35,674 nucleotides of DNA from Oppiella nova (GCA_905397405.1 CAJPVJ010000158.1:1-35674), one strand, 5' to 3'; counted from the stretch's first letter, positions 8,028 through 17,871 are shown. The notes: generated by a model not told the origin, from the letters alone. Made by a program: numbers and translations.

Positions 8028-9443
8028 TTACAAGCTATAGTACATATCAAATTCAACTGGGTGAGTCGTCGTATTTAAACGACGTACATCTTCAGTTTTA
8101 AGCTCGATGTATGCATCCAACATTTCTTTTGTGAATACACCACCTTTAAGAAGGAACTCATGATCCGCTTCAAGTGCTTCAAGTGCCATATCTAGGCTAT
8201 GCGCAACTGTTGGGATTTTAGCTTCTTCTTCAGGAGGAAGATCATATAAGTTTTTATCAGCTGCTTCACCTGGGTGGATCTTGTTTTGAATACCATCAAG
8301 ACCAGCCATCAATAATGCCGCAAAACCTAAGTATGGGTTCATCATTGGATCAGGGAAACGCGCTTCAATACGTTTACCTTTAGGGCTAGAAACGTATGGG
8401 ATACGAATAGAAGCAGAACGGTTACGTGCAGAATAAGCAAGCATAATTGGCGCTTCGAAATGAGGAACCAAACGCTTATACGAGTTAGTAGAAGGGTTTG
8501 TGATCGCATTCAATGCACGCGCATGCTTGATGATACCACCGATGAAGTAAAGCGCCATTTCTGAAAGACCAGCGTATTCATCACCAGCAAACAAGTTCTT
8601 GCCATCTTTAGAGATAGACATGTGAACATGCATACCTGAACCGTTATCACCAACCATAGGCTTAGGCATAAACGTCGCTGTTTTCGCATATTGATGCGCA
8701 ACGTTCCATACAGCATATTTGAACTGTTGAACTTCGTCAGCTTTACGAACCATCGTATTGAAGCTTACACCAATTTCTAATTGGCAAGATGCAACTTCAT
8801 GATGGTGCACTTCTACACGACCAGGGCCCATGATGTCTTCGATACGTGCACACATTTCAGCACGCATATCTTGTGAAGAATCTACTGGAGGAACTGGGAA
8901 ATAACCACCTTTAACACGAGGACGGTGACCAGAGTTACCTGCTTCGTAGTCTTTACCTGTAGACCAAGCAGCTTCTTCAGCGATTAATGTATGGCGAGCG
9001 CCAGACATATCGATGTCCCATTTAACTTCATCAAAAACGAAGAATTCTGGTTCTGGACCAAAGAATGCAGTATCACCAATACCTGTTGATTTTAGGTATT
9101 CTTCCGCACGACGAGCAATCGAACGTGGATCACGGTCATAACCTTGACCAGTAGATGGTTCAATAACATCACAAGTAACGACGATGGTTGCTTCAGCAAA
9201 GAACGGGTCAAGGAAAGCAGTTTCAGGATCTGGACGTAAAATCATGTCAGATGCTTCAATGCCTTTCCAACCAGCAATTGAAGAACCATCAAACATTTTA
9301 CCATCTTCAAAAGTATCTTCATCGATAGTGTCTGATGGGTAGCTTACGTGCTGCTCTTTACCCTTAGTATCAGTAAAGCGAAAATCGACCCATTTTGCGC
9401 CACTTTCTTGTATGAGTTGAAGGACCTTGTTCGCCATGCTCAT
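8028..9443 (-). CDS. glnA: Glutamine synthetase type I
   Basis: This enzyme makes glutamine from glutamate, ammonia and ATP, and acts as a dodecamer in the cytoplasm. The 471-residue product has the usual length. The beta-grasp domain contains [18 protein letters not shown] and the [19 protein letters not shown] segment. The catalytic domain has [12 protein letters not shown], the [17 protein letters not shown]/glutamate site and [17 protein letters not shown]. The adenylylation site is the Tyr in [11 protein letters not shown] near residue 400, so activity is probably adjusted by GlnE. The first ATG (9443) has GGAG four bases upstream; the second ATG, two codons in, is also possible. A hairpin lies in the leader, and a sigma-54-like promoter with NtrC-like sites lies upstream. 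Confidence 0.98.
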   Translation of the reverse strand: MSMANKVLQLIQESGAKWVDFRFTDTKGKEQHVSYPSDTIDEDTFEDGKMFDGSSIAGWKGIEASDMILRPDPETAFLDPFFAEATIVVTCDVIEPSTGQGYDRDPRSIARRAEEYLKSTGIGDTAFFGPEPEFFVFDEVKWDIDMSGARHTLIAEEAAWSTGKDYEAGNSGHRPRVKGGYFPVPPVDSSQDMRAEMCARIEDIMGPGRVEVHHHEVASCQLEIGVSFNTMVRKADEVQQFKYAVWNVAHQYAKTATFMPKPMVGDNGSGMHVHMSISKDGKNLFAGDEYAGLSEMALYFIGGIIKHARALNAITNPSTNSYKRLVPHFEAPIMLAYSARNRSASIRIPYVSSPKGKRIEARFPDPMMNPYLGFAALLMAGLDGIQNKIHPGEAADKNLYDLPPEEEAKIPTVAHSLDMALEALEADHEFLLKGGVFTKEMLDAYIELKTEDVRRLNTTTHPVEFDMYYSL

Positions 9444-9465
9444 TTTGCTCCAATGAATTTTTGTT

Positions 9466-9480
9466 GCACTTGTGAAGTGC
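9466..9480 (-). promoter_or_regulatory. Hairpin in the glnA leader
   Basis: GCACTT-GTG-AAGTGC is a perfect six-base-pair hairpin about 23 bases before the glnA start. It may affect message stability or be an operator; there is no direct evidence for either. Confidence 0.4.
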
Positions 9481-9503
9481 GTGTTAGTAGTTGGTATTTA
9501 TAT

Positions 9504-9520
9504 AGCAAGTAGCATACCAA
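9504..9520 (-). promoter_or_regulatory. Sigma-54-like -24/-12 promoter of glnA
   Basis: Read on the minus strand, TTGGTATGCTACTTGCT keeps the invariant GG and GC pairs exactly 10 bases apart and ends in the TTGCT of the -12 element. The -24 element is TGGTAT rather than TGGCAC. It lies about 60 bases before the glnA start, as expected for the nitrogen-regulated promoter of this gene. Confidence 0.55.
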
Positions 9521-9601
9521 CTTTTAAAATAATTGCTAAAATATTGAATTTCTTATCAGAAAATAAGCTTAGCAACGATTAAATTCCATCTATTATACTG
9601 A

Positions 9602-9683
9602 GTGCAAATAGAATTGCACCATATTCAAACACACTTCTCATTTTAAAATTATTACGCACAATTTTAACGCACTATTTTTGTGC
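9602..9683 (-). promoter_or_regulatory. Possible NtrC-binding sites upstream of glnA
   Basis: GCACTATTTTTGTGC at 9669-9683 has the outer arms and 15-base length of the NtrC site core GCACY-N5-RGTGC. A second GTGCAA/TTGCAC inverted repeat lies at 9602-9619. They sit about 90-170 bases upstream of the sigma-54-like promoter, within the normal enhancer range. The spacing is suggestive but the match is partial. Confidence 0.35.
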
Positions 9684-9789
9684 AAACTGAATAAAATGTT
9701 TTATCTTGGTGCTTATATTACGCGAACAACACTTTTTATCGGCTATTTTTTAAGATGATGGCAATTTTTTATTTCAAAAGCATTAAAAT

Positions 9790-9816
9790 AAGGCGTATTC
9801 AGTCTGTATACGCCTT
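9790..9816 (-). terminator. Terminator after the GTPase gene
   Basis: AAGGCGTAT pairs with ATACGCCTT around nine bases. It lies 70 bases past the GTPase stop on the minus strand and is followed there by an AT-rich tract. The remaining DNA between here and glnA (9521-9789) holds only the putative NtrC sites. Confidence 0.65.
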
Positions 9817-9885
9817 TAACATTGTTCTGTACAACCCTCGTTACAACAACGGGATTTTATAATTTATGATCTACTATATCGACAA

Positions 9886-10446
9886 TTAGCCAAATTCAAC
9901 TTCTGCTCTTGCAATAAGTGCTTCAACCATGACCAATACATCATCTTTTTTTCTGGCATCCACCGCAAAAATTGGCATGGTCAATTGATTTAATTGCATC
10001 CAATCTTTATAAGGTTTTAATAGATGCTGCGGATTTTCATCTATATGGGTCACACCAACCACAATATTATAGAGATGTTCTTTAAAACTTTGAAAGTAAA
10101 ATTTTAAATCTTCAAGTGCATCTTTTTGCGTATGGTCAATCAATACGACCGCTCCGATTGCACCTTTACATATCACTGACCAAACAAAATCAAAGCGATC
10201 CTGCCCTGGTGTTCCATATAATCCAACAATAACGCCTTCATCTAATTTAATTTCACCATAGTCAATCCCGACAGTGGTCAAAGCTTTACTGTGTGCTTGC
10301 TCATCTGTATTTTGTGCTTCTGTAGATAAGACTGAAATTTCAGATAATGATTTGATTGCTTCTGTTTTACCAGCGCCCATTTTACCGCCAAAAACAATTT
10401 TATACTTTTGTAAGATCACATCATCACCTATTTTTAAACTTATCAC
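9886..10446 (-). CDS. Small Ras-like GTPase (MglA/Arf-like)
   Basis: The 186-residue cytoplasmic P-loop GTPase has Walker A GGKMGAGKTEAI at about residues 20-31. A switch-I region with a conserved Thr (TTVGIDYGEI) is followed by switch II YGTPGQDRFDFVW, and THID stands in the place of the NKxD base-recognition motif. This architecture matches the small bacterial GTPases annotated as signal-recognition-receptor-beta-like or MglA-like. The reading frame begins at a GTG at 10446; no in-frame ATG exists before the P-loop. The gene lies 108 bases downstream of the 313-residue gene on the same strand and ends at a terminator, so the two probably form an operon and may act together. The cellular target is unknown. 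Confidence 0.8.
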   Translation of the reverse strand: MISLKIGDDVILQKYKIVFGGKMGAGKTEAIKSLSEISVLSTEAQNTDEQAHSKALTTVGIDYGEIKLDEGVIVGLYGTPGQDRFDFVWSVICKGAIGAVVLIDHTQKDALEDLKFYFQSFKEHLYNIVVGVTHIDENPQHLLKPYKDWMQLNQLTMPIFAVDARKKDDVLVMVEALIARAEVEFG

Positions 10447-10554
10447 TGCATCATATAAACTGACTATGCATTTATTTATCGTGTCAGTTTAAACAAACTT
10501 GATTTAAGGGTTAATTTTTACAAGCCTTATTTGATTCGCATGTTTTTCACACAC

Positions 10555-11496
10555 TTAAAGCCCTAATTTTTTCCTTAACTTACCAAAAAACCCACGTAAA
10601 ATGCCTGAAGATTGTTTTTCCTCAGTGAGTAATTTTGCATCTTCAACCGCTATTTTTTTCAGCGCATTGGTCAATATGCCAATCGAAACAAATTTAGCGA
10701 CTTGCTCTTTGCTATAACCTGTTTTCTGAGTCACTTGGGAAACACTTGCTCCCAATTCAAAACACGCTGCAATTTTAAAAACCATTTGCCGTTCATTTTG
10801 ATGATTCGGTTGCGGCCAATCTAGCAGTTTATAACAATCGTTAGAACTGATTGGAATATTGACATCATCTGAATACCACAATAAATTCCACACCCAAGAT
10901 CTAAGTTCTATACCTTGAAAAGCACTGACAGACTGTGCCATTTGCATAGTTGCATAAGTAAAATTTAAAGAAACATCCGTTCCCTGCACTTTTCGTAAAG
11001 GGTCTATCCAAACTTGCTGTGTGCGAATATTAACTAATGCGATGTTGCCTTTTGAGTCGAATACTTGAACGTTGCCATTTCGTTCATTAAAAAGCTCAGC
11101 AACCACCTTGGTTAAATCGGCTTTTTTTGAAATCTGATTGACAATATTGACTGCTTTATCACTGACAGGTACATGTAAATAGCGATCTTTAAACCATTTT
11201 CGAATTTCATCTGAGGGAGAAAAAGGTAAATATAATTTATCTCCTTCTATTTGCCCTGATTTTTCATTCTTATTGACCAGACGCAAATAAGGGACTTTTT
11301 TTACACCAACCAAATTTTGAATTGTAGGCGAACTAAAAAACATATCATTTACAAGAAGAATATCTAAATGAGGGTCAGCAATATTCGCCCAACTTACTTG
11401 AAGTGAGTCATCATACATAGATCGTATTTTCTGCTTAATTGCATCGAGCACATTTAAACTCAAACCGAATATAGCGATTTTTATTTCTTCTTTCAT
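10555..11496 (-). CDS. Unrecognised 313-residue protein, likely partner of the GTPase
   Basis: This soluble protein has no signal or membrane span. Residues 1-110 look like an alpha/beta, receiver-like fold (IKIAIFGLSLNVLDAIKQKI, LDILLVNDMFF, VPYLRLVNK), but the phosphorylatable Asp arrangement of true receivers is not evident. A middle region follows (VAELFNERNGNVQVFDSKGNIALVNIRTQQVWID). The C-terminus is helical, with a possible winged-helix-like segment (ACFELGASVSQVTQKTGYS) and a basic tail (GFFGKLRKKLGL). A GGGGG-rich ribosome site lies just before the ATG. Its place directly upstream of the GTPase suggests a shared pathway, perhaps as effector or regulator. I cannot name a family. Confidence 0.65.
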   Translation of the reverse strand: MKEEIKIAIFGLSLNVLDAIKQKIRSMYDDSLQVSWANIADPHLDILLVNDMFFSSPTIQNLVGVKKVPYLRLVNKNEKSGQIEGDKLYLPFSPSDEIRKWFKDRYLHVPVSDKAVNIVNQISKKADLTKVVAELFNERNGNVQVFDSKGNIALVNIRTQQVWIDPLRKVQGTDVSLNFTYATMQMAQSVSAFQGIELRSWVWNLLWYSDDVNIPISSNDCYKLLDWPQPNHQNERQMVFKIAACFELGASVSQVTQKTGYSKEQVAKFVSIGILTNALKKIAVEDAKLLTEEKQSSGILRGFFGKLRKKLGL

Positions 11497-12559
11497 TTAG
11501 CCCCCATGGCCTCGCATAGAATGTGAACAGTTTATCATTTTTATAGAAAAATAAAATACAAAACACTATATTTGCTGTAAAAAAATTGTACAAATTTAAT
11601 ATACTATTAAGCGTATAAAATACAAGAATAGTTATTAAAAAAAATATCAAACAAAACTAAAACCAAACATTAAAAGTAATATATATATTTAAATTTCAAT
11701 AACTTAATTTTAAAAAAGTTAGGCCAATGATATTTTAGCATAGAAATAATGCCAATCAAATTTAATAAAACTAAATGTTTTATTTAAAAATATTAATAAC
11801 ATTTGTATATTATTATCGATAACATGAATAAATCTATTTTAACTTGATCAATTAATCTTATATTCTCATGCATCCAATAGATGTTTTTAGTGTGTATTGG
11901 TTTACCCTGCTTATTAAATAAGTAATATCCAGTGCTCTAAAATGTCTAAAGAATAAACCAGAGCTTCAACAGCAACAATTTCGTTAACATGGGTTCAAAA
12001 TTGTTGAGTTAAGTGAACTGAATGAGAATGAACGTTTTACCACATTGATGATAAATAGCGATGAGCTTTGTTTTAAAGGTGACAAACTAAGTGGGCAATC
12101 GTTTTGGTATTTTCGTTTTAATAAAAACATTGATGAGTTTTGATATCTCCCCTTACCTTGTACCCTGCTGTAGGTTTGCCTAAAGCACGCAAGTAAGAGG
12201 TAGTGTAAGCATTTTCAACAGAAGAAATTTATTTTATCAACGATAGATAAGAGAAAAGGATAATTCTTAATAGTGCTTTAATCAGAGGAACCTATTTAAT
12301 GATGTTATGCAAGAATTAAAAATTGGAAGGCTTACCAGAAAGTTAAAAAATTTTTAGCTTTATTTGAGATAGTGCTAGATAGAGATTTTGTAAAAATTAT
12401 TTGCAACGAGAACACAAGAGAGATCAACTCAACCACCATTTATCACCAAATCTTTAAAATTACATAAAAATCAATATTATAAATAAAAACATTACCCTAA
12501 ATAAGAAGGCAAAGCGTAATTTCTCTTTGCCTTTTCATAAATGAGCTAAGAACTATTCG
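11497..12559. other. AT-rich gene-poor stretch with a degraded gene remnant
   Basis: There is no intact gene in about 1 kb. On the plus strand, 11991-12143 is open and protein-like (VELSELNENERFTTLMI, then LCFKGDKLSGQSFWYFRF) but has no start or ribosome site. Short protein-like pieces continue to about 12450. It looks like an old, broken gene that I cannot identify. The stretch marks the change from core genes to accessory DNA. Confidence 0.5.
12506..12533 (-). terminator. Terminator of the lipoprotein gene
   Basis: AAGGCAAAG pairs with CTTTGCCTT around ten bases. It lies just past the stop of the minus-strand lipoprotein gene. Confidence 0.8.
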
Positions 12560-13419
12560 TTAGTAATTACATATCATCGACATAGCTCCTTCATAGATTG
12601 AACCATCCTTAAGTTTAATTTTATAAATAGAGCCTGCTACAACGCTATTTTTACCGTTATTAGAAATATTAAATGTACCTATATTACTTGATTGACCTTG
12701 TTGATTTTCTATTCCTAATAAGTTAAAGGAGTTATAAGCGTTAAAATTTTCAACCCAATTCATTGATGAGTTATATGAAGTTTCATCACTTCCTATTTTA
12801 GCTGTAAATGAAATACCTATTGCTCCATCTGGGTTTAATGTAACACTTCCATTATGTATAGTCGGAGAAACAAAGTAATTATTACTTTTATCATTTGTTA
12901 TTTTTGCTTGGGTCGCATTTATATCTGTACAATTCACTCTTTTAATTGAGGAAGATTCAAGTTTTTGCGTTAGTGGTGAAGATACAAAATAATAATATGA
13001 TCCATTCGCATATTTAGAAACATCTGTCGTTTGAGTTTTCCCATCCGCCGCATAATCTATATTACCTCCAGCTATTCGAGCTATGGCATAATTTTTATTA
13101 CCTGAAATTTCTTTACCAACAATAGTTCCAGATAATTTATATGCACCAAACTCAGTAATAATGCCAATATCATTTTGTTTAACCGCAGTAATATTGGATG
13201 AGCCACTTGATTCAGGAAAAGAATAAATAATTCTATATGCTTTTGATGTATCAAGCTTCTCAACAATCGACCCTGTAGAATTATTGTTGGTATTAGAACC
13301 ATTGTTCGAATTTGTGTTAGAATCATTGTTTGAGTTCGAGTTATTATCACCCCCCCACCACAAGCAACTAATCCGATTCCTAAAAAAGCGACTAAAATAG
13401 ATTTATTAAATAACTTCAT
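12560..13419 (-). pseudogene. Lipoprotein, out of frame at a seven-G tract beside the lipobox
   Basis: An ATG at 13419 opens a classical lipoprotein signal, MKLFNKSILVAFLGIGLVAC, followed by Gly codons. The long protein lies in the adjacent frame: an Asn/Ser-rich linker (SNSNNDSNTNSNNGS), then about 230 residues of Asn/Ser-rich, strand-rich sequence including YAIARIAGGNIDYAADGKT and GSIYEGAMSMICNY. The frames meet at seven consecutive G on the minus strand (plus 13350-13356). Eight, or five, would make one frame. This is either a phase-variable switch, a recent inactivation or a miscalled homopolymer. The mature part would be an outer-membrane-anchored, surface or periplasmic protein. No enzyme motif is recognised. 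It has its own terminator. Confidence 0.7.
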
Positions 13420-13820
13420 AATGACATTCCTATACTTATATTCAAGAAAGTATTTATTTAAAAATACTATTCATAATAAAATTACATCAATTTTCTTATA
13501 AAACACTTAATAAAATCATTAAGTATTCGAATAAAACATATAAACTCAATTTAAAAATAGTGTCAAGCAATTATTCAACAACCCTATTAAAAAATAGTTA
13601 ACCAATTTATTCAAAATATAAATATTAATTCAAACTTTACTCAACTTTTAAATTAAAAGTAATCCACCATATATAAACACTTAAAAAATACGAATATTAC
13701 TTTGAATGAACAGACAAATTATTCCTACATAAAAGAAGCTTAAATGGTTTTCAAGATGATCACTTATTAAATAATGCTTAGTAATTTTTAAAACTGAATC
13801 GTCTCAATATGGCGAAGTTT
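13420..13820. other. AT-rich non-coding stretch
   Basis: About 400 bases with no open frame supported by start and ribosome site, no hairpin of note and no recognisable remnant. It contains the upstream region of the lipoprotein gene. Confidence 0.6.
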
Positions 13821-14390
13821 CTATAGTATTTCCAAAGTTACACTTATTCCTCTAGCTAAAGCTTCAGCTAGATTGTAACTCCCCGCCATGATGCTATTGA
13901 ATTCTTCACCAAGAAGTACATCACCTTGCATTGCCTGAATAAATTGGATAACCGCACCATCTACTGTTTTGGCTGATCCGTCACCAATTTAAATCGCTTG
14001 AGCTACTGTTTTTGTAAGATCTAACGCCTGTTCTTGCGTTATCCCTCCATTTCTTTGCCAACTGCATTAAGGCATGTGCATAAATAAACAGCTGTGGTTA
14101 AATTGGAATTGGTTGCTAGTGCAACTTGGTGGACGCCTGCCATTGCTTAGTTAAAATTTTGTGGCTATGTTTATTTGCGCTGAACGGTTTGTATATAAGT
14201 GTACTGCTTACCTAATCCTTAAATACTTAAGCCAACACCTAAGGCTACCATAGTCGGTAAATTGCACCATTCATTCCCTATTACAAGCCAGTTGTATTAG
14301 TCTAAAAGTTTTAAGTGAAAATCATTAGAACCTAAAGCCATTTGATATTCTCAACTCTTTTACAGACATAAAAAACCACCCGAAGGTGGT
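13821..14390 (-). mobile_element. Fossil of a phage tail tape-measure gene
   Basis: On the minus strand, protein-like pieces match the N-terminal part of phage tail tape-measure proteins: a MALGSNDF-type beginning near 14343, a Gly/Ala-rich hydrophobic piece, and GDGSAKTVDGAVIQFIQAMQ followed by LLGEEFNSIMAGSYNLAEALARGI. The piece is clearly broken, with several disruptions, and is old. A typical phage-style intergenic hairpin (ACCACC-CGAA-GGTGGT, 14375-14390) stands upstream. It is a remnant of a tailed phage. Its late-gene direction agrees with the newer prophage on the right, but it need not come from the same element as the fossil at 16.4-22.1 kb. Confidence 0.7.
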
Positions 14391-14701
14391 GATTAATTCT
14401 TAAAACTATGCAATCAAATAAGTATGGCTAGATTTAACATTCTACTTTCGCTAAAACTTTTCATAATCTTTATTTAAATCAATTAATTAAAAATCCTTCC
14501 AAAGGAAGTTTAGATTAAATAAAATGAGTAAAATTATTGTTCAAGCCCAAATTAATATAATTTGATTTAATCCTGACGAAAAATTCGGATCGAACGCCCC
14601 CTCATATCCGTTAGCTTTATAGTCGTGCAATGAGCATACTTTTTACTCTACGCTCATGGTTCTTATGACCAGAGTATTATAAAAAATACAGAAAATCCCG
14701 A
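14391..14701. other. Non-coding stretch downstream of a small gene
   Basis: About 310 bases with no gene I can support. It includes the region just past the 87-residue minus-strand gene. No clear terminator or repeat was seen. Confidence 0.5.
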
Positions 14702-14965
14702 CTAATTTGGGCTTCTTAAATCTTCAATACAACTCTTCTCTTTTTCTTCCTTGTTACGTGCATCAACAGGATTCTTAATGCATTTACAATAATCGTAATA
14801 CTTTTTCTTATCCACCTCTTTGGGTGGGTCTATGCCCTGGCATTCCGTTAGTACTGACCCTAATCTCTGAAATTCTTTACTCTCTTTATTCTCTAAGGGG
14901 ATACTAGGTTTATAGATAATTATAAGTAGTGACACTATTATTGCTAAGAAAAATATATATTTCAT
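14702..14965 (-). CDS. Small membrane-anchored or exported protein, unknown
   Basis: The 87-residue product has an N-terminal hydrophobic segment MKYIFFLAIIVSLLIIIYKPS, which serves as signal anchor. A polar Lys/Glu-rich part with four Cys follows (LTECQGIDPP, YCKCIKN, KSCIEDL), spaced as if they form disulfides in the periplasm. GGGAGG lies about 11 bases before the ATG. No family is recognised. It sits alone between phage remnants, so it may be phage cargo. Confidence 0.6.
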   Translation of the reverse strand: MKYIFFLAIIVSLLIIIYKPSIPLENKESKEFQRLGSVLTECQGIDPPKEVDKKKYYDYCKCIKNPVDARNKEEKEKSCIEDLRSPN

Positions 14966-15254
14966 ACAATCAATAGCCTCCCTAACTCAAAATATGTAAA
15001 TCTGTTTATAAAGCAAACTTTGATATTAAATCAAGACTTGCTTAGCTTTAATCAATCACTTAACACTGCAAAGTTCTAAGTCTTTTCTAGCCTGTACTGT
15101 GTCTGTCATAGCTTTCCTCTAAGTATTAAAAAAGCCCCAACTGTGAGGAAGCTACTAAATCTCAATAATTTATTGATCTAATTGAAAGTCTTCTGTAAAA
15201 CCTTTTGCAATGCTAAAGTGGCACAATTGACAAGCTAATCTTACAAGCATTCGA
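14966..15254. other. Intergenic stretch
   Basis: No supported gene, repeat or RNA. It separates two small genes that diverge. Confidence 0.5.
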
Positions 15255-15697
15255 TTGATGAATATGCATTATAAAAATTCTAAACTTCAGCATGAAGGAA
15301 GCCTGAAACAGGGGGTGTCTATCTCCCCTTTGGTTGTTCCTTTAGTCATTGGAATAGCATACGGTACAGTTATGCTTTTCCAAGGAGATCTTGGTGGCGC
15401 CTTTGCGATGTTTTTTCTCTGTCTTATGTTTGGGCTTCCCTTTACATACACTATCACCTTTACACTGGTTTTACCGATGGCTATCTTCCTTCGCAATATA
15501 AACGCTTTATCTTCTGCACGATTGTGCCTTTGGTGCACTCTACTTGCACCAGTTACATTCTAGCCTACATTTATCTGTTGAATGGTGGACCCGAACGAAT
15601 GCCTGACCTTTACGGGATCATCTTCTCCCTACTTTGCGGATTTATTTCAGGGGTTGCATTCTGCCTGATTGCTAGGATTCGGGTATTCGCTAATTAA
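15255..15697 (+). pseudogene. Small multi-span membrane protein, split frame
   Basis: The first frame (from 15255) gives two or three membrane spans (ISPLVVPLVIGIAYGTVMLF, GGAFAMFFLCLMFGLPFTYT, FTLVLPMAIFL). The natural continuation lies in another frame up to a stop at 15695-15697, with YIYLLNGGPERMPDLYG and a last span LYGIIFSLLCGFISGVAFC. The gene therefore appears broken once. No function is recognised. No clear ribosome site precedes the start. Confidence 0.5.
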
Positions 15698-15753
15698 CTA
15701 AACTAAAAATCTTTAAGTATTAAAAAACTCTCAAAAGTGGCTTAATTAAAAAA

Positions 15754-16131
15754 TTAACTATTCTTAAAATATAAAATAAGTAGTCCAACTGGAGCTAATA
15801 CCCATGCAAAAAAGAAGCACATTAATCTTGCAATTAGCTTGAACCATATTGTAATGATATTGATAGAATAAACGTAAACTGCATCTCCAGTAATAACCTC
15901 CCATACATAATCATATAAATATTTTGCATAGGGGTATAACAGCCCATTAAATATAAAAAATCCTTTTATAATAACTAAATTCCAGAATGGTTTTGGTGTG
16001 GTTGCTCTAGCCTCTAATGTATCTATCATCAACCAAGCTAGTACAGCAGCAACAATACCAATTATAAGATTTCTAATGAAATAATCTTTTCTTAACCCGC
16101 CAAGAGTTTTACTAAATATATCTGTAATCAT
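15754..16131 (-). CDS. Inner-membrane protein, unknown
   Basis: The 125-residue product has three likely spans, near residues 22-40 (LIIGIVAAVLAWLMI), 52-70 (NLVIIKGFFIFNGLLYPYA) and 95-120 (LIARLMCFFFAWVLAPVGLLILYF). A short basic cytoplasmic start precedes them (GGLRKDYFIRN). The frame is intact and hydrophobic throughout, which supports a real gene. No domain is recognised. It stands alone in accessory DNA. Confidence 0.6.
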   Translation of the reverse strand: MITDIFSKTLGGLRKDYFIRNLIIGIVAAVLAWLMIDTLEARATTPKPFWNLVIIKGFFIFNGLLYPYAKYLYDYVWEVITGDAVYVYSINIITIWFKLIARLMCFFFAWVLAPVGLLILYFKNS

Positions 16132-16264
16132 CTCTATCTATTCTTATGTGATTCAATAAATTAAAAAATATAAATATTGTTAGTAATTAAGTTTAAAGTT
16201 TGTAAATATTCATCTAATAAATTGACTAAATATTGGTTAATCATAAAAGATTTGACCAACAAAA

Positions 16265-16286
16265 AAGCTCACTAAAAAGTGAGCTT
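16265..16286. terminator. Hairpin left of the integrase fossil
   Basis: AAGCTCACT pairs with AGTGAGCTT around AAAA, with A-rich flank on one side and a weak T-rich flank on the other. No intact gene ends here, so it may be left over from the old element boundary. Confidence 0.5.
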
Positions 16287-16427
16287 AATATCTAGTGAAT
16301 TACTATAACTTCGCGCACTATAACAAAAATATGCCACAATATACCCTGACTTTCAAGCCCCAATGATGCAACTTCTAAATTGATAGTTTGTTGCCAATCT
16401 AACTAGACCTAGCATGGGATTGGGTAG

Positions 16428-16858
16428 ATTTTGAAAAAGATTTAATAGTTATCCCACCTGCATCTAGAGATCAACTTCTTGTCGGTGAGCGAAATATTAA
16501 AATGAACCGTCAACACTTGGTTCCATTGAGTAAGCAAATGGTTGAAATCCTTAAAAACCAAAAAATCCAATCTAACGATGAATATGTGTTTTGTTCAGTC
16601 TTTAATAAGTCCAAAGTAATGAACAAAAGCACAATTAACCAGGCATTAAAAACAATGGGCCTAAATTGCACTGCTCATGACTTCCGCGCCACAGCATCCA
16701 CGATTTTGCATGAAAAAAATTACAGTTCAGAATGGATTGAAATGCAACTCGCCCATGTTGATAAAAACATTGTCCGCTGTACATATAACCATGCTCAAAG
16801 TTTAGATGAGAGAAGAAAAATGATTCAAGACTGGTCTGATATCGTTGATAGTTGGTAA
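16428..16858 (+). pseudogene. Fossil integrase, C-terminal catalytic piece
   Basis: This is the C-terminal part of a P4-type tyrosine recombinase. The catalytic-domain stretches TAHDFRATAS, QLAHVDKN and YNHAQ and the ending QDWSDIVDSW are visible and parallel the intact integrase at 26062. Identity between the two is only about half by eye, so they belong to different integrase subtypes. The N-terminal domains are absent. It is broken and part of the old element. Confidence 0.75.
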
Positions 16859-16865
16859 ATTTAAA

Positions 16866-17219
16866 ATGAAATTTATTGTTTTGCTTGTTGTTGGAATACT
16901 TTTTTTTTGGTTATATGACAGTTTTTCTACAAGATTTAGAATCAATTCCACGATAAATTCAGAAAGTAAAATAAATATATGCGGTACTTTTTTAGGTGTA
17001 AAAACCACAAATGCTCGATTTAAGGAAGACTTCTTTGCTTTTAAAAATAATGAAAATAAAGTTGATGCCTTTAATATATTTCCACAATTTGATCTTCATA
17101 ATAAAATTAAAAATAACGAAATAATTAAAAATGGAGACAAGGTTTGCTTTCAATATGCATACGTTCATACTTATATGGATTCGATTAAAATAATAACAAA
17201 TGTAGAGAAAATAAAATGA
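16866..17219 (+). CDS. Small membrane-anchored protein in the slot after the integrase
   Basis: The 117-residue product has an N-terminal hydrophobic segment (FIVLLVVGILFFWLYDSF) and then a soluble outer part with KINICGTFLGVKTT and FAFKNNENKV strands and KVCFQYAYVHTYMD near the end. The ATG at 16866 is used; a TTG frame start at 16845 inside the integrase piece is unlikely. It occupies the same place, between integrase and SRAP, as the unrelated 242-residue protein at 27273. No function is recognised. Confidence 0.55.
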   Translation: MKFIVLLVVGILFFWLYDSFSTRFRINSTINSESKINICGTFLGVKTTNARFKEDFFAFKNNENKVDAFNIFPQFDLHNKIKNNEIIKNGDKVCFQYAYVHTYMDSIKIITNVEKIK

Positions 17220-17238
17220 AAATTAAGAATGAACGCAA

Positions 17239-17871
17239 ATGAGTTCAAACTATGAAATTCCCACCAGAGATGCCCTCGCCTAACTTGATGTCGAAGTTGA
17301 TCAGTTAGAACTTGACCTGAAGCCAAACATTTATCCGGGTTACCACGCCACGATTATCATGAAAGATTTGGATTTTAGTAAGTTTGGGCTTTTGCCTCGA
17401 TGGGCTAAAGATTTTAAGTTTAGTTCTTATACCTATAATGCGCGAACTGAAACTGTAGCTGAAAAGCCAAGTTTTAGACATGCATGGAAGTACAGTAAAT
17501 TCTGTCTTGTGCCGGTGCAAGAGTTTTACGAGCCTAAAGCCTAAGTATATTGATGATAAAAGCCACTGGTACACGATCAAGCGTGAAGATAATCAACCTT
17601 TTACTGTTGCTGCAATCTACGATGATGCTGTAATTAGAGATTCAAAAGTCAGATCATTTTCAATGCTTACGATCAATTCTGACAACCACCCTTTATGAAG
17701 CAATTTCACGCGCCTGACGATGAAAAGCGCTCAATCATAGTCATACCAGAAGAATACCGCAAAGATTGGTTGAATGTTGATAAAGAAAACGCTCATGAAT
17801 ATTTCTTTGAAATGCGTGATGAGTTTGTCACTTTTCCGCGTGATGAAGAAAAACAAAACGTCTTATTCTGA
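17239..17871 (+). pseudogene. Fossil SRAP (YedK/HMCES-like) gene
   Basis: This is a broken copy of the SRAP gene at 28005-28649. Large blocks are almost identical in protein sequence, for example KFSSYTYNARTET, EKPSFRHAWKYSKFCLVPVQ and EYRKDWLNVDKENAHEYF. It has several disruptions and belongs to the old element. The near-identity to the intact copy contrasts with the diverged integrase pieces. Confidence 0.8.

Noticed and set aside
8510-8716. Minus-strand frame inside glnA
   Set aside because: It is a shadow of a well-conserved gene, with no own start signal.
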